A stretch of 64,000 bases of DNA from Fluviicola sp. Its GTDB lineage: Bacteria > Bacteroidota > Bacteroidia > Flavobacteriales_D > Crocinitomicaceae. The position numbers were made by a program, and so were the translations under genes. A model generated the notes under the pieces. The model was not told where the DNA came from, ran no database searches, and was given only the letters and a program-made list of their open reading frames with translations. Of the stretch, positions 1-8,121 are shown piece by piece; the first letter of the stretch is position 1, and every line of letters starts with the position of its first letter. The stretch is taken from contig JARWZO010000023.1 of the NCBI GenBank assembly GCA_029866325.1, forward strand, positions 62,001 to 126,000, written 5' to 3'.

Positions 1-185
1 AAATAGGTTGAAAAGGCCACCAGCAATAAATTCGCTGCATTCAGCATCAATTCGATGCACATCAACAGGATAATTGCATTTTTTCGGTAGATGACTCCAA
101 ACGCCCCAATGACAAACAACGCTGTCGCTAAAAGCATGTAGAATTTAATACCTACTCCGGATTCGAAAATCGTAGCTAATACCAT
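1..185 (-). CDS. nuoK: NADH-quinone oxidoreductase subunit K (partial, cut by window edge)
   Basis: Membrane subunit of proton-pumping complex I. Translating from the ATG at 185 gives a hydrophobic N-terminus (starting [18 protein letters not shown]) followed by the family hallmark [10 protein letters not shown] around residues 45-55. That glutamate-containing helix is conserved in NuoK and belongs to the proton channel. The frame runs off the left edge at base 1, so only about 61 residues of the usual roughly 100 are visible. The start lies 2 bp after the nuoJ stop, in the same operon. nuoL, nuoM and nuoN are expected beyond the edge (inference). Confidence 0.9.
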   Translation of the reverse strand, partial: MVLATIFESGVGIKFYMLLATALFVIGAFGVIYRKNAIILLMCIELMLNAANLLLVAFSTY

Positions 186-187
186 GG

Positions 188-706
188 TTATTCTATAATT
201 TGTTTATCGCGTTTCGCCAAAAGAACTGCTCCTACCATCGCTGCGATGAACAGAATAGAAGATATTTCGAACGGAAGCACGTATTTCGTAAAGAGTAAAT
301 GACCGAGATTTTTCACCAATCCCATTGACTCGTCATGCGGTGTTGCCAACTGTGGCGCAAAAATGGCGGCATCTTTCAAGGCGGCAAATAACACCAAGAA
401 CAGCACACCACCGGCCAAGGCAGCTGCAACTTTCATAAAGAGTGAACTCCGAGGTTCATCTTCCTTACTGAGATTCAGCAACATCAATACAAAGAGGAAT
501 AATACCATGATTGCTCCGGCGTAAACGATAATATTCACGATAGCAATAAACTGCGCATTCATCAATACGTAGTTGGCTGTAATGAGGAAGAAAGTAACAA
601 TCAGGTACAAGACGCTTCTTACGGGGTGGTGACTCAAGACCACCATCAGCGCCGAACCGATCGTTAAACCTCCCAATACAGTTGCAATGATTAATTCTGT
701 ACTCAT
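188..706 (-). CDS. nuoJ: NADH-quinone oxidoreductase subunit J
   Basis: Membrane subunit of complex I, 172 residues with about five hydrophobic segments. The conserved NuoJ stretch [19 protein letters not shown] is near residues 18-36, and [19 protein letters not shown] near 58-76 matches the family's third helix. The ATG overlaps the nuoI stop by 4 bp (703-706), implying translational coupling. Position between nuoI and nuoK is the canonical order. It carries no cofactor; its role is in the membrane arm linking quinone reduction to proton translocation (family knowledge). Confidence 0.95.
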   Translation of the reverse strand: MSTELIIATVLGGLTIGSALMVVLSHHPVRSVLYLIVTFFLITANYVLMNAQFIAIVNIIVYAGAIMVLFLFVLMLLNLSKEDEPRSSLFMKVAAALAGGVLFLVLFAALKDAAIFAPQLATPHDESMGLVKNLGHLLFTKYVLPFEISSILFIAAMVGAVLLAKRDKQIIE

Positions 707-1248
707 GACTTTTGAGGGCGTTTTCCGGTTAATTGACGTTTGGAAATATCGATGCGCTCATCCACTTTTTCCACCAGCTTATCTTTTCCGTAGATGAAAT
801 TGTCGCGCTCGAAATACGTCGGAACGATACGATCTGTCAGAAAAATAGCTTCTTTCGGGCATGCTTCCTCGCACAATCCGCAGAAGATGCAACGCAGCAT
901 GTTGATCTCGTACATTGAAGCGTATTTTTCTTCCCGATACAAATGCTCTTCTCCTTTTTTGCGCTCGTCGGCTACCATCGTAATGGCCTCTGCAGGACAA
1001 GCAACGGCGCACAATCCGCAAGCTGTACAGTTCTCACGACCTTCTTCGTCGCGCTTCAATACGTGCTGACCTCTATAAACCGGAGCGAACTCACGTGTTT
1101 CTTCGGGATATTTTGTCACGTTGTGTTTTCGGAACAAATGTTTGAATGTAATCCACATTCCTCCCAAAACGGCGGGCAAATAAATACTTTCCCAGAAGGT
1201 CATCTTCTTGTCGGAAACTACTTTTTTGCGATTTGATAAACTCTCCAT
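703..1248 (-). CDS. nuoI: NADH-quinone oxidoreductase subunit I, two [4Fe-4S] ferredoxin
   Basis: Peripheral-arm ferredoxin subunit that carries clusters N6a and N6b to the quinone-side subunit NuoB. Two CxxCxxCxxxCP motifs are visible: Cys74/77/80/84 and Cys120/123/126/130. The 181-residue length is normal. The start used is the first ATG; a second Met at residue 16 (MTFWESIYLP) fits the family N-terminus almost as well, so the start could lie 45 bp further in. It overlaps nuoJ by 4 bp and follows nuoH by 21 bp. Confidence 0.95.
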   Translation of the reverse strand: MESLSNRKKVVSDKKMTFWESIYLPAVLGGMWITFKHLFRKHNVTKYPEETREFAPVYRGQHVLKRDEEGRENCTACGLCAVACPAEAITMVADERKKGEEHLYREEKYASMYEINMLRCIFCGLCEEACPKEAIFLTDRIVPTYFERDNFIYGKDKLVEKVDERIDISKRQLTGKRPQKS

Positions 1249-1269
1249 ATCTATTCGAAATGTGTTGTT

Positions 1270-2376
1270 CTAATGAGTGTTTGTATTCATAGACAATCGC
1301 TTGTCCGGTTGTTCTGTTTTCACCTTTGTTTGCATCGGCTCAGCAGTTTTCGGTTTTTCACCGCTAAACCATCCTGAAAGTGCAGCGATAACAACACCTG
1401 TTACCAACATATTCACCAATGCAATCGGGATTAGTTTTTTCCAACCCAAGTGCATCAATTGATCGTAACGGAAACGTGGCAATGTCCAGCGAATCCACAT
1501 AAATACAAAGATGAAGAAGAAGGTTTTTCCGAAGAAAACCAATGTTCCAAGAACAGCGAGTGTATTACCTGAGAAATTATCCATTCCCGGGAAGTTATAA
1601 CCTCCGAAGAATACTGCAGAAATCACAGCGCAAGAAATAAACATATTGATGTATTCTGCAAACAGGTAGAATCCGAGTTTCATGGAACCGTATTCGGTAT
1701 GATAACCACCGATCAATTCCGATTCACATTCCGGTAAGTCGAACGGTGCACGGTTACATTCAGCCATGGCACAAACAAAAAATACGATGAAGCACAAAGG
1801 TTGTTTCCATACATACCAGTTAAATCCGTGCTGATCTTCAACGATATCGCGCAGATTCAAACTTCCGCTCATCATCACAATGGTAATGATGGAAATTCCC
1901 ATGGCTAATTCGTAGGAAATCATTTGCGAACTCGCACGAATAGCTCCAAACAACGAGAATTTGTTGTTGGAAGCCCAACCACCGATCATGATACCGTAAA
2001 CACCGATGGAAACGATACCCATGATGAACAAGATTCCTACATCGACATTAGCAACCTGCAATTCAACTGTTGTTCCGAATACTTCCAAATCAGGTCCCCA
2101 CGGAATCACCGATCCTGTCAACAACGCCGTGAACATGGCAATTCCGGGTCCGATAATGAACAACCATTTATCCGCGTTTGTCGGAATAAAATCTTCTTTA
2201 AAGAACATCTTTCCGGCATCAGCCAAGGGTTGTAGAAGTCCCCACGGTCCTGCTCTATCCGGCCCGATACGATCTTGCAACCAAGCAGCGACTTTACGTT
2301 CGGCGAGGGTCAAATACGTTGCAATCAGCAAGGTAACACTGAACAACGCAACTATTAGTATGATTTTCTCTAACAT
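1270..2376 (-). CDS. nuoH: NADH-quinone oxidoreductase subunit H
   Basis: Membrane subunit forming the quinone-binding cavity of complex I. Visible signatures are ERKVAAWLQDRIGPDRAGPWG near residues 26-46 and NRAPFDLPECESELIGGYHTEY near 208-229; the second is the E-rich quinone-cavity loop. There are about eight transmembrane stretches. At 368 residues it is slightly longer than the roughly 330 typical, because of a polar C-terminal tail rich in Lys, Thr and Gln (last 35 residues) with no recognised domain. It starts 1 bp after the nuoG stop. Confidence 0.95.
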   Translation of the reverse strand: MLEKIILIVALFSVTLLIATYLTLAERKVAAWLQDRIGPDRAGPWGLLQPLADAGKMFFKEDFIPTNADKWLFIIGPGIAMFTALLTGSVIPWGPDLEVFGTTVELQVANVDVGILFIMGIVSIGVYGIMIGGWASNNKFSLFGAIRASSQMISYELAMGISIITIVMMSGSLNLRDIVEDQHGFNWYVWKQPLCFIVFFVCAMAECNRAPFDLPECESELIGGYHTEYGSMKLGFYLFAEYINMFISCAVISAVFFGGYNFPGMDNFSGNTLAVLGTLVFFGKTFFFIFVFMWIRWTLPRFRYDQLMHLGWKKLIPIALVNMLVTGVVIAALSGWFSGEKPKTAEPMQTKVKTEQPDKRLSMNTNTH

Positions 2377-2377
2377 C

Positions 2378-3352
2378 TTATTTCGTTCCCGTTAGTTTCT
2401 TAGCATCTCGTTCCGGATCATTCTTGAGGTAGTGATTTTGCGAAATCACCGAGTGACGGTTGATCACACGCGGACCTTCAATGTTCCATTCGCTTACATC
2501 TTTTTTGTCGAAGCGACAATCGTTGCAAATCCAAGCCGTTTTTCCATCGATATCTTCGATTTCACCGTATTTGTCTTTACGACCTGTCACACGCATGATT
2601 TCGTTTCCGAACATCCACACTACTGCTTTTCCGGCACATTTTGTACACTCGCACGAAGCGTTCATTGGTTTCAAGAACCATACACGGCTTTTAAAGCGGA
2701 ATGTTTTGTCGGTTAACGCACCAACCGGACACACATCAATTACATTTCCAGAGAAATCGTTATCGATTGCTTTCTCGATGTACGTGCTGATTTCAGCATG
2801 TTCGCCTCTGTGCATGACACCATGAACGCGTTGGTCGGTCAATTGATTGGCCACATACACACAACGGTAACACAAGATGCAACGATTCATGTGCAACTTG
2901 ATCTTGTCACCGATATCAATCGGATCATACGTACGACGTTCTTCTTCGTAGCGCGTGCCTTCTTTTCCGTGTTCGAATCCAAGATCCTGCAAGTGACACT
3001 CACCGGCCTGATCGCAAATTGGACAATCCAAGGGGTGATTGATCAACAAAAACTCGGTAACAGCACCACGATTTTCATGAACGCGTTCGCTGGTTTTGTT
3101 TTTGATCACCATTCCGTCTTGCACGGGTGTAGAACACGAAGCCACCAATTTGGGCATCGGTCGAGGGTCGGCTGTAGAACCTGCAGCCACTTCCACCAGA
3201 CAGGTACGGCATTTTCCACCGCTGCCTTCCAGCTTGCTGTAATAACACATCGCAGGAGGAACCACATCACCACCAATCTTACGAGCGGCGTTGAGAATGG
3301 TTGTTCCCGGTTCTACTTCTACTTCAATATCGTCAACGATAACTTTTACCAT
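2378..3352 (-). CDS. nuoG: NADH-quinone oxidoreductase subunit G, short form
   Basis: Iron-sulfur subunit of the NADH-oxidising arm. The plant-ferredoxin-like [2Fe-2S] site is CYYS..GGKCRTC..ASC (residues about 36-75). It is followed by the His/Cys N5 site (HPLDCPICDQAGEC), then the N4 site (CILCYRC plus CPVGALTD). The protein stops at 324 residues, shortly after a further Cys pair region (CECTKC, WICNDC). The large molybdopterin-oxidoreductase-like domain of the 700-900 residue enterobacterial and Thermus proteins is absent. The reading frame is intact and the next gene begins at once, so this looks like a genuine short form rather than a frameshift. I recall similar short NuoG proteins in Flavobacteriia, but cannot verify that here. 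Confidence 0.9.
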   Translation of the reverse strand: MVKVIVDDIEVEVEPGTTILNAARKIGGDVVPPAMCYYSKLEGSGGKCRTCLVEVAAGSTADPRPMPKLVASCSTPVQDGMVIKNKTSERVHENRGAVTEFLLINHPLDCPICDQAGECHLQDLGFEHGKEGTRYEEERRTYDPIDIGDKIKLHMNRCILCYRCVYVANQLTDQRVHGVMHRGEHAEISTYIEKAIDNDFSGNVIDVCPVGALTDKTFRFKSRVWFLKPMNASCECTKCAGKAVVWMFGNEIMRVTGRKDKYGEIEDIDGKTAWICNDCRFDKKDVSEWNIEGPRVINRHSVISQNHYLKNDPERDAKKLTGTK

Positions 3353-3366
3353 AACAAATGGTTTAC

Positions 3367-4710
3367 TTATACTAAAGGTACATGAGCCGATGCAATGCCG
3401 AAGTTGCGTTTTTGCGCTTCATCCGGATTGGTCACGTGCCATTCAAATTCTTCACGGAAATGACGGATTGCCGCTGCTACCGGCCATGCTGCTGCATCAC
3501 CCAACGGACAAATGGTATTTCCTTCTATTTTCTTATTGATTTCTGCTAACAAATCGATGTCGCGGAGGTTACCATGACCATATTCCAAACGGTGAAGCAC
3601 TTTCTCCATCCAGCCTGTACCTTCACGGCAAGGTGAACATTGACCACACGATTCATGTGCGTAGAAACGGGCGAAATTCCATGTATTGCGAACAATACAC
3701 TGATCTTCGTCGAATACGATAAAACCACCCGATCCCAGCATGGATCCCGATGCGAAACCACCTTCTGCCAAACTTTCGTAAGTCATCAAACGATCGGTTC
3801 CTTCGGCTGTTTTACATACCAGGTTGGCAGGTAAAATCGGAACGGAAGAACCACCCGGAACGCAGGCTTTCAGTTTCTTGCCGTTGGCAATACCACCACA
3901 CCATTCGTCGGAGTAAATAAATTCTTCTACCGAAACACCTAAATCCAATTCGTAAACACCCGGTTTTACTAAATTCCCGCAAGCGGAAATGAGTTTGGTT
4001 CCGGTACTTTTCCCGATTCCGATTTTGGCATATTCCGCGCCACCATCGTTGACGATAGGAACTACTGCGGCAATGGTTTCAACATTATTTACCACTGTCG
4101 GACATCCCCACAAACCTTTCACGGCCGGGAATGGTGGTTTGATACGCGGATTTCCACGTTTACCTTCCAGCGATTCGATCAAGGCTGTTTCTTCGCCACA
4201 AATGTAGGCACCACCACCCGGAGCGATGGACAAATCAAGGTCGTAACCCGAACCTAAAATATTTTTTCCCAACCAACCGTTTGCATAAGCTTCGGCGATT
4301 GCTTTTTCTACGATTTCCAACACCCACATGTATTCACCACGGATGTAGATATATGCCTGATTACACCCAAGCGCGTAACTGGAAGTAATCATTCCTTCTA
4401 CCAAGAGGTGAGGAATTTTCTCCATCAAGTAACGGTCTTTGAACGTACCCGGCTCACTTTCGTCAGCGTTGCACAACAAATAGCGCGGCACACCTTCGGG
4501 TTTTGCGAGGAACGACCATTTCATTCCAGTTGGGAAACCTGCCCCACCACGACCACGTAGTCCTGAAGCTTGCACTTCTTCGACCACATTTTGCGGCGAC
4601 ATGGTTTTCAATGCCTTTTCCACAGAGCGGTAACCACCGTTTTTGCGGTATACCTCGTAGGTTTCAATTCCAGGAACGTTTACATGTTCCAATAATAGCT
4701 TTCTTCCCAT
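3367..4710 (-). CDS. nuoF: NADH-quinone oxidoreductase subunit F, FMN/NADH-binding
   Basis: Subunit that binds NADH and FMN and starts electron transfer in complex I. Seen: the NADH-binding loop GLRGRGGAGFPTGMKWSF near residues 51-68, the FMN-binding region (LLCNADESEPGTFKDR), and the N3 [4Fe-4S] ligands ESCGQCSPCREG with a later Cys in CPLGDAAAW. Length of 447 residues is normal. It starts 3 bp after the nuoE stop and ends 14 bp before nuoG. Confidence 0.96.
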   Translation of the reverse strand: MGRKLLLEHVNVPGIETYEVYRKNGGYRSVEKALKTMSPQNVVEEVQASGLRGRGGAGFPTGMKWSFLAKPEGVPRYLLCNADESEPGTFKDRYLMEKIPHLLVEGMITSSYALGCNQAYIYIRGEYMWVLEIVEKAIAEAYANGWLGKNILGSGYDLDLSIAPGGGAYICGEETALIESLEGKRGNPRIKPPFPAVKGLWGCPTVVNNVETIAAVVPIVNDGGAEYAKIGIGKSTGTKLISACGNLVKPGVYELDLGVSVEEFIYSDEWCGGIANGKKLKACVPGGSSVPILPANLVCKTAEGTDRLMTYESLAEGGFASGSMLGSGGFIVFDEDQCIVRNTWNFARFYAHESCGQCSPCREGTGWMEKVLHRLEYGHGNLRDIDLLAEINKKIEGNTICPLGDAAAWPVAAAIRHFREEFEWHVTNPDEAQKRNFGIASAHVPLV

Positions 4711-4713
4711 CTC

Positions 4714-5262
4714 CTAGTTGTTCGATGAAGTTGAATGTTCTTTCCGGAATGCGTCCAGTAATGCGTCGACTTTTTCGGTTGTCAAATGCTCGTGATAGTG
4801 TTTTCCGCACTGCAACATTGGTCCGTAACCGCAAGCGCCAAGGCATTCAGCTGTTTTCAGCGTAAACATTCCATCCGCTGACGTGCCGCCAACTTCCACA
4901 CCCAATTGTAGTTTCAGGTGATCGATGATGTTGTCGCTTCCAACCAACATACAAGGTCCGGTACGGCATACTTCCAATACTACTTTGCCCGGTTTCTCGA
5001 TGTTGAACATCGTGTAAAACGTAGCTACCTCATAAACTTCGATTGGCTGGATGTTTAAAATTCCTGCCACGTAATTCATGGTAGGCACGCTCAACCATCC
5101 ACCGAAATCTTCTTCGGCCATGTGCAAAATGCGCATCAATGCACTTTTGTGTTTGCCCTCAGGATATTGATTGATGATACGTTGTACCTCAACCATCCGT
5201 TCGGCGCTGAACTGCGGTGCTACCTCATCGGTCGCATTTCCGTTTGTTATCTTTATGCTCAT
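4714..5262 (-). CDS. nuoE: NADH-quinone oxidoreductase subunit E, [2Fe-2S]
   Basis: Thioredoxin-like [2Fe-2S] (N1a) subunit that docks on NuoF. Cluster ligands are visible as CRTGPC and, about 35 residues later, CLGAC. An upstream in-frame TTG would add 8 residues but would overlap nuoD by 23 bp. The ATG at 5262 (MSIKITNG) sits 1 bp after the nuoD stop and is preferred, giving 182 residues. The last ten residues are Ser/Asn-rich and probably disordered. Confidence 0.94.
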   Translation of the reverse strand: MSIKITNGNATDEVAPQFSAERMVEVQRIINQYPEGKHKSALMRILHMAEEDFGGWLSVPTMNYVAGILNIQPIEVYEVATFYTMFNIEKPGKVVLEVCRTGPCMLVGSDNIIDHLKLQLGVEVGGTSADGMFTLKTAECLGACGYGPMLQCGKHYHEHLTTEKVDALLDAFRKEHSTSSNN

Positions 5263-5263
5263 C

Positions 5264-6487
5264 TTATGCGTCCAATTCTCCGGCAATTACATTCAAACTA
5301 CTCAATGTCAAAACTGCATCCGAGATGGTTTGTCCGGTAATCATTTCCGGATATGCCTGGTAATAAATGAAACAAGGTCGACGGAACTGCAAACGGTAAG
5401 GTGTGCGTCCGCCATCACTGATTAAATAGTATCCTAATTCGCCATTTCCGCCTTCAACGCTGTGATACACTTCACCAACAGGAACCGGAATTTCGCCCAT
5501 CACAATTTTAAAGTGATAGATCAACGCTTCCATTTTGGTGTAGACGTCTTCTTTTGCAGGAAGGTAGAATTCGGGAATGTCTTTTGAATAATAATCTCCC
5601 TCGGGAAGATTGTTGTAAGCCTGGTGAATGATGGCTAAACTTTGGCGAATTTCTTCCTGACGTACCTGGAAACGGTCGTAGGTATCACCTTGTGTTCCAA
5701 CAGGAATAATGAAATCGAAATCTTCATACGAAGCATACGGATTCATCACACGTACATCGTAATCAACACCGGCGGCACGCAAGTTCGGGCCTGTGAAACC
5801 GTAATCCAATGCACGTTCGCCTGAAATAGGTCCGCCACCAATGGTGCGATCCATAAAGATACGATTGCGCGAAAGCAGGCTATCAAATTCGTTGAAGTGT
5901 TTCGGGAAATCTTTGAGGAATTTCTTCAGTTTCTCATGAAAAACAGGAGAAAAATCGCGTTCAAAACCACCGATACGGCCAATGTTGGTTGTCAAACGTG
6001 CACCGCATACCTCTTCGAACAATTCATAGATGGCTTCACGCTGCTGGAACATGTACGTAAATCCTGTCAAAGCTCCTGTATCCACTCCGATTACCGAGTT
6101 ACACACCAAGTGATCGGCGATACGCGCCAATTCCATGATGATCACGCGCATGTAATCAACGCGTTTTGGAACACCTGCACCGATGAGTTTTTCAACCGTC
6201 ATGTCCCAACCAAGGTTATTGATCGGCGAAGAACAATAGTTCAAACGGTCGGTGATCGGTGTGATCTGGTTGTACGGACGACGTTCGGCCAGTTTTTCAA
6301 ACGCACGGTGAATGTACCCTACCGTTTGTTCAGAGGAAAGGATTTTCTCACCGTCAACTTTCAGTACGTTTTGAAAAATACCGTGTGTTGCCGGGTGCGT
6401 AGGTCCAAGGTTCAGCGTAGCGATTTCCCCATTGATGGTATCGTTGGAAAAAAGGCTTTGCTTTTTTAGTTGTTCAATATCGCTCAT
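5264..6487 (-). CDS. nuoD: NADH-quinone oxidoreductase subunit D
   Basis: 49-kDa-type subunit of the quinone-binding module. Signatures: LNLGPTHPATHG near residues 25-36 (the His-rich loop lining the quinone tunnel), RNRIFMDRTIGGG, and the C-terminal GGRTPYRLQFRRPCF. 407 residues, typical for a stand-alone NuoD. NuoC and NuoD are separate genes here, unlike the fused NuoCD of E. coli. It is 11 bp downstream of nuoC. Confidence 0.96.
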   Translation of the reverse strand: MSDIEQLKKQSLFSNDTINGEIATLNLGPTHPATHGIFQNVLKVDGEKILSSEQTVGYIHRAFEKLAERRPYNQITPITDRLNYCSSPINNLGWDMTVEKLIGAGVPKRVDYMRVIIMELARIADHLVCNSVIGVDTGALTGFTYMFQQREAIYELFEEVCGARLTTNIGRIGGFERDFSPVFHEKLKKFLKDFPKHFNEFDSLLSRNRIFMDRTIGGGPISGERALDYGFTGPNLRAAGVDYDVRVMNPYASYEDFDFIIPVGTQGDTYDRFQVRQEEIRQSLAIIHQAYNNLPEGDYYSKDIPEFYLPAKEDVYTKMEALIYHFKIVMGEIPVPVGEVYHSVEGGNGELGYYLISDGGRTPYRLQFRRPCFIYYQAYPEMITGQTISDAVLTLSSLNVIAGELDA

Positions 6488-6498
6488 AACTCCCGTTT

Positions 6499-7008
6499 TT
6501 ATCTTCCAAAGAAGCGATCATCTTTATCTTCACGTGTAGCATCTTCCAACTGGTATTCTTTGCGCATCGGATGATAGTCCATGGAATCTTCATTCAGGAT
6601 GCGCACCAAGTTGGGATGTCCAACGAATTTCACTCCATAAAAATCGAAGGTTTCACGTTCCTGCCAGTTAGCACCTACATAAATATCGGTAATGGTCGCG
6701 ATGCTCGGATCTTCAATCGGCAAAAATGCTTTCAAGCGCAAGCGGACATTGTGAACCAATGAATGTAAGTGGTACACAACCGCCATTTCACGACCAGTTT
6801 GATCGGGATAATGCACAGCACCTAATAATGTAAGGAATGAAAGCGCCAATTCGTTGTCTTCTTTCAACCACTTAACAATAGCGTGTGCGGAAGAAGGAGT
6901 TACTTCAACCGTCAATAAATCATAAGGAGATTCATGTTGCAGAATCGCTTCACCGAAACGTTCTTGCAAGCGTTGCAACAGCAATTCGCTTGTGATGGGA
7001 TTACTCAT
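6499..7008 (-). CDS. nuoC: NADH-quinone oxidoreductase subunit C
   Basis: 30-kDa-type peripheral subunit. The family signature ANWQERETFDFYGVKFVGHPN is near residues 111-131, followed by RILNEDSMDYHPMRKEYQLED. 169 residues, normal. Its ATG lies inside the end of nuoB (8-bp overlap at 7001-7008), indicating coupled translation. Structural role bridging NuoD and NuoG/NuoI (family knowledge). Confidence 0.95.
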   Translation of the reverse strand: MSNPITSELLLQRLQERFGEAILQHESPYDLLTVEVTPSSAHAIVKWLKEDNELALSFLTLLGAVHYPDQTGREMAVVYHLHSLVHNVRLRLKAFLPIEDPSIATITDIYVGANWQERETFDFYGVKFVGHPNLVRILNEDSMDYHPMRKEYQLEDATREDKDDRFFGR

Positions 7009-7552
7009 CTTCGTTCAGGTTGTATTTAGTGAGCAAATGTTTGTATTCATCCGAGTAGCGACGACGCAACGATTCGTGTTTCACCAAACGGTGTACATTC
7101 ATAATTCCTTCAATGATTTGCTCCGGACGCGGAGGGCAACCAGGCACGTAAACATCAACCGGAATTACGCGATCAATACCTTGTAATACAGAATACGTAT
7201 CAAAAATACCACCCGAAGAAGCGCAAGCACCAACAGACAAAACCCATTTCGGTTCTGCCATTTGTTCATACACTTGTTTCAGGATCGGCGCCAATTTTTT
7301 TGAAATGGTTCCTGCCACAATGAGCAAATCTGCCTGACGTGGAGAAAACGACATACGCTCCATTCCGAAACGGGCCACATCGTAGTTGGTTCCCATCGTT
7401 GCCATGTACTCAATTCCACAGCACGAAGTAGCGAACGGAAGCGGCCACACCGAATTGGCGCGTGCTGCGGCGATCACTTTATCGAGCATCGCCAACTGGA
7501 ATCCTTCTCCGTTGAACGTCTCGACGCCATTAACAACTTCTACTTTTCCCAT
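7001..7552 (-). CDS. nuoB: NADH-quinone oxidoreductase subunit B, N2 cluster
   Basis: Holds the terminal [4Fe-4S] cluster N2 that reduces quinone. Seen: adjacent cysteines in SCCGIEYM, then VGACASSGG and PGCPPRPE, the complete ligand set. The open frame extends 24 codons upstream, deep into nuoA, but MGKVEVVNG from the ATG at 7552 fits the family length (183 residues) and leaves a 13-bp overlap with nuoA. Confidence 0.95.
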   Translation of the reverse strand: MGKVEVVNGVETFNGEGFQLAMLDKVIAAARANSVWPLPFATSCCGIEYMATMGTNYDVARFGMERMSFSPRQADLLIVAGTISKKLAPILKQVYEQMAEPKWVLSVGACASSGGIFDTYSVLQGIDRVIPVDVYVPGCPPRPEQIIEGIMNVHRLVKHESLRRRYSDEYKHLLTKYNLNEDE

Positions 7553-7905
7553 TCTAAAGCTCCTTTTTTGAGTACGTAGAAAAATCCGGTGAGGAATAAC
7601 CCGACAAATATCATTACTGCCCACAAACCATCCAATTCCAGATCACGGAAATTCACCGCATACGGGTAGAAGAAAATAACTTCCACATCGAATAATACAA
7701 AGAGGATGGCTGTCATGAAATAGCGAATGGAAACCGGGAAACGAGCGTTTCCAACTTCTTCGATTCCGCATTCCCAGTTTGCATCTTTTTTCTTGCCTTT
7801 TAGCTTTGGTCCCAAGAAATGGGTTACCACAAGAACCGTTACCACAAATCCCAGTGCCACAACGGCTTGGAGGAGTATTGGAATGTAATCATTTGGAGAA
7901 GACAT
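7540..7905 (-). CDS. nuoA: NADH-quinone oxidoreductase subunit A
   Basis: Small membrane subunit of complex I, 121 residues, three transmembrane helices. The signature KDANWECGIEEVGNARFPVSIRYFMTAILFVLFDVEVIFFYPYA spans residues about 40-83; its Glu/Asp residues face the quinone channel. First gene of the operon. Upstream on this strand the only promoter-like sequence is TAAATTCG at 7928-7935, which matches the Bacteroidota -7 box (TAnnTTTG) at seven of eight positions. Confidence 0.95.
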   Translation of the reverse strand: MSSPNDYIPILLQAVVALGFVVTVLVVTHFLGPKLKGKKKDANWECGIEEVGNARFPVSIRYFMTAILFVLFDVEVIFFYPYAVNFRDLELDGLWAVMIFVGLFLTGFFYVLKKGALEWEK

Positions 7906-7927
7906 AATCTACCATTTTTTAGACCCG

Positions 7928-7935
7928 CGAATTTA
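7928..7935 (-). promoter_or_regulatory. Weak candidate -7 box of the nuo operon
   Basis: Read on the minus strand the sequence is TAAATTCG, one mismatch from TAnnTTTG, 22 nt before the nuoA ATG. No clear -33 TTG is seen, so the assignment is tentative. Confidence 0.3.
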
Positions 7936-8089
7936 ATATATTTTAACGGTAAGCAGGGGTAAAAAACAGTTATTTAGAATTATTCCACATAACAGCGCTT
8001 TTATCGAAGCGAAAGGCATTTTCTTCTTTGGATAAAGGGGTTTGGGCAGATCGGGTGATTTTACCTCGGGTAGTTTCGACTGATTTCTT

Positions 8090-8097
8090 TATTTTTG
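8090..8097 (+). promoter_or_regulatory. -7 promoter box for the delta-60 repeat protein
   Basis: TATTTTTG is a full match to the Bacteroidota -7 consensus TAnnTTTG and lies 24 nt before the ATG at 8122. I see no TTG at the usual -33 distance. Confidence 0.5.
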
Positions 8098-8121
8098 GGG
8101 TGAATCTAATTTAGTTGCCGC

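Noticed and set aside
5262-5286. Upstream TTG start for nuoE
   Set aside because: It would overlap nuoD by 23 bp; the ATG at 5262 is 1 bp from the nuoD stop and matches the family start.
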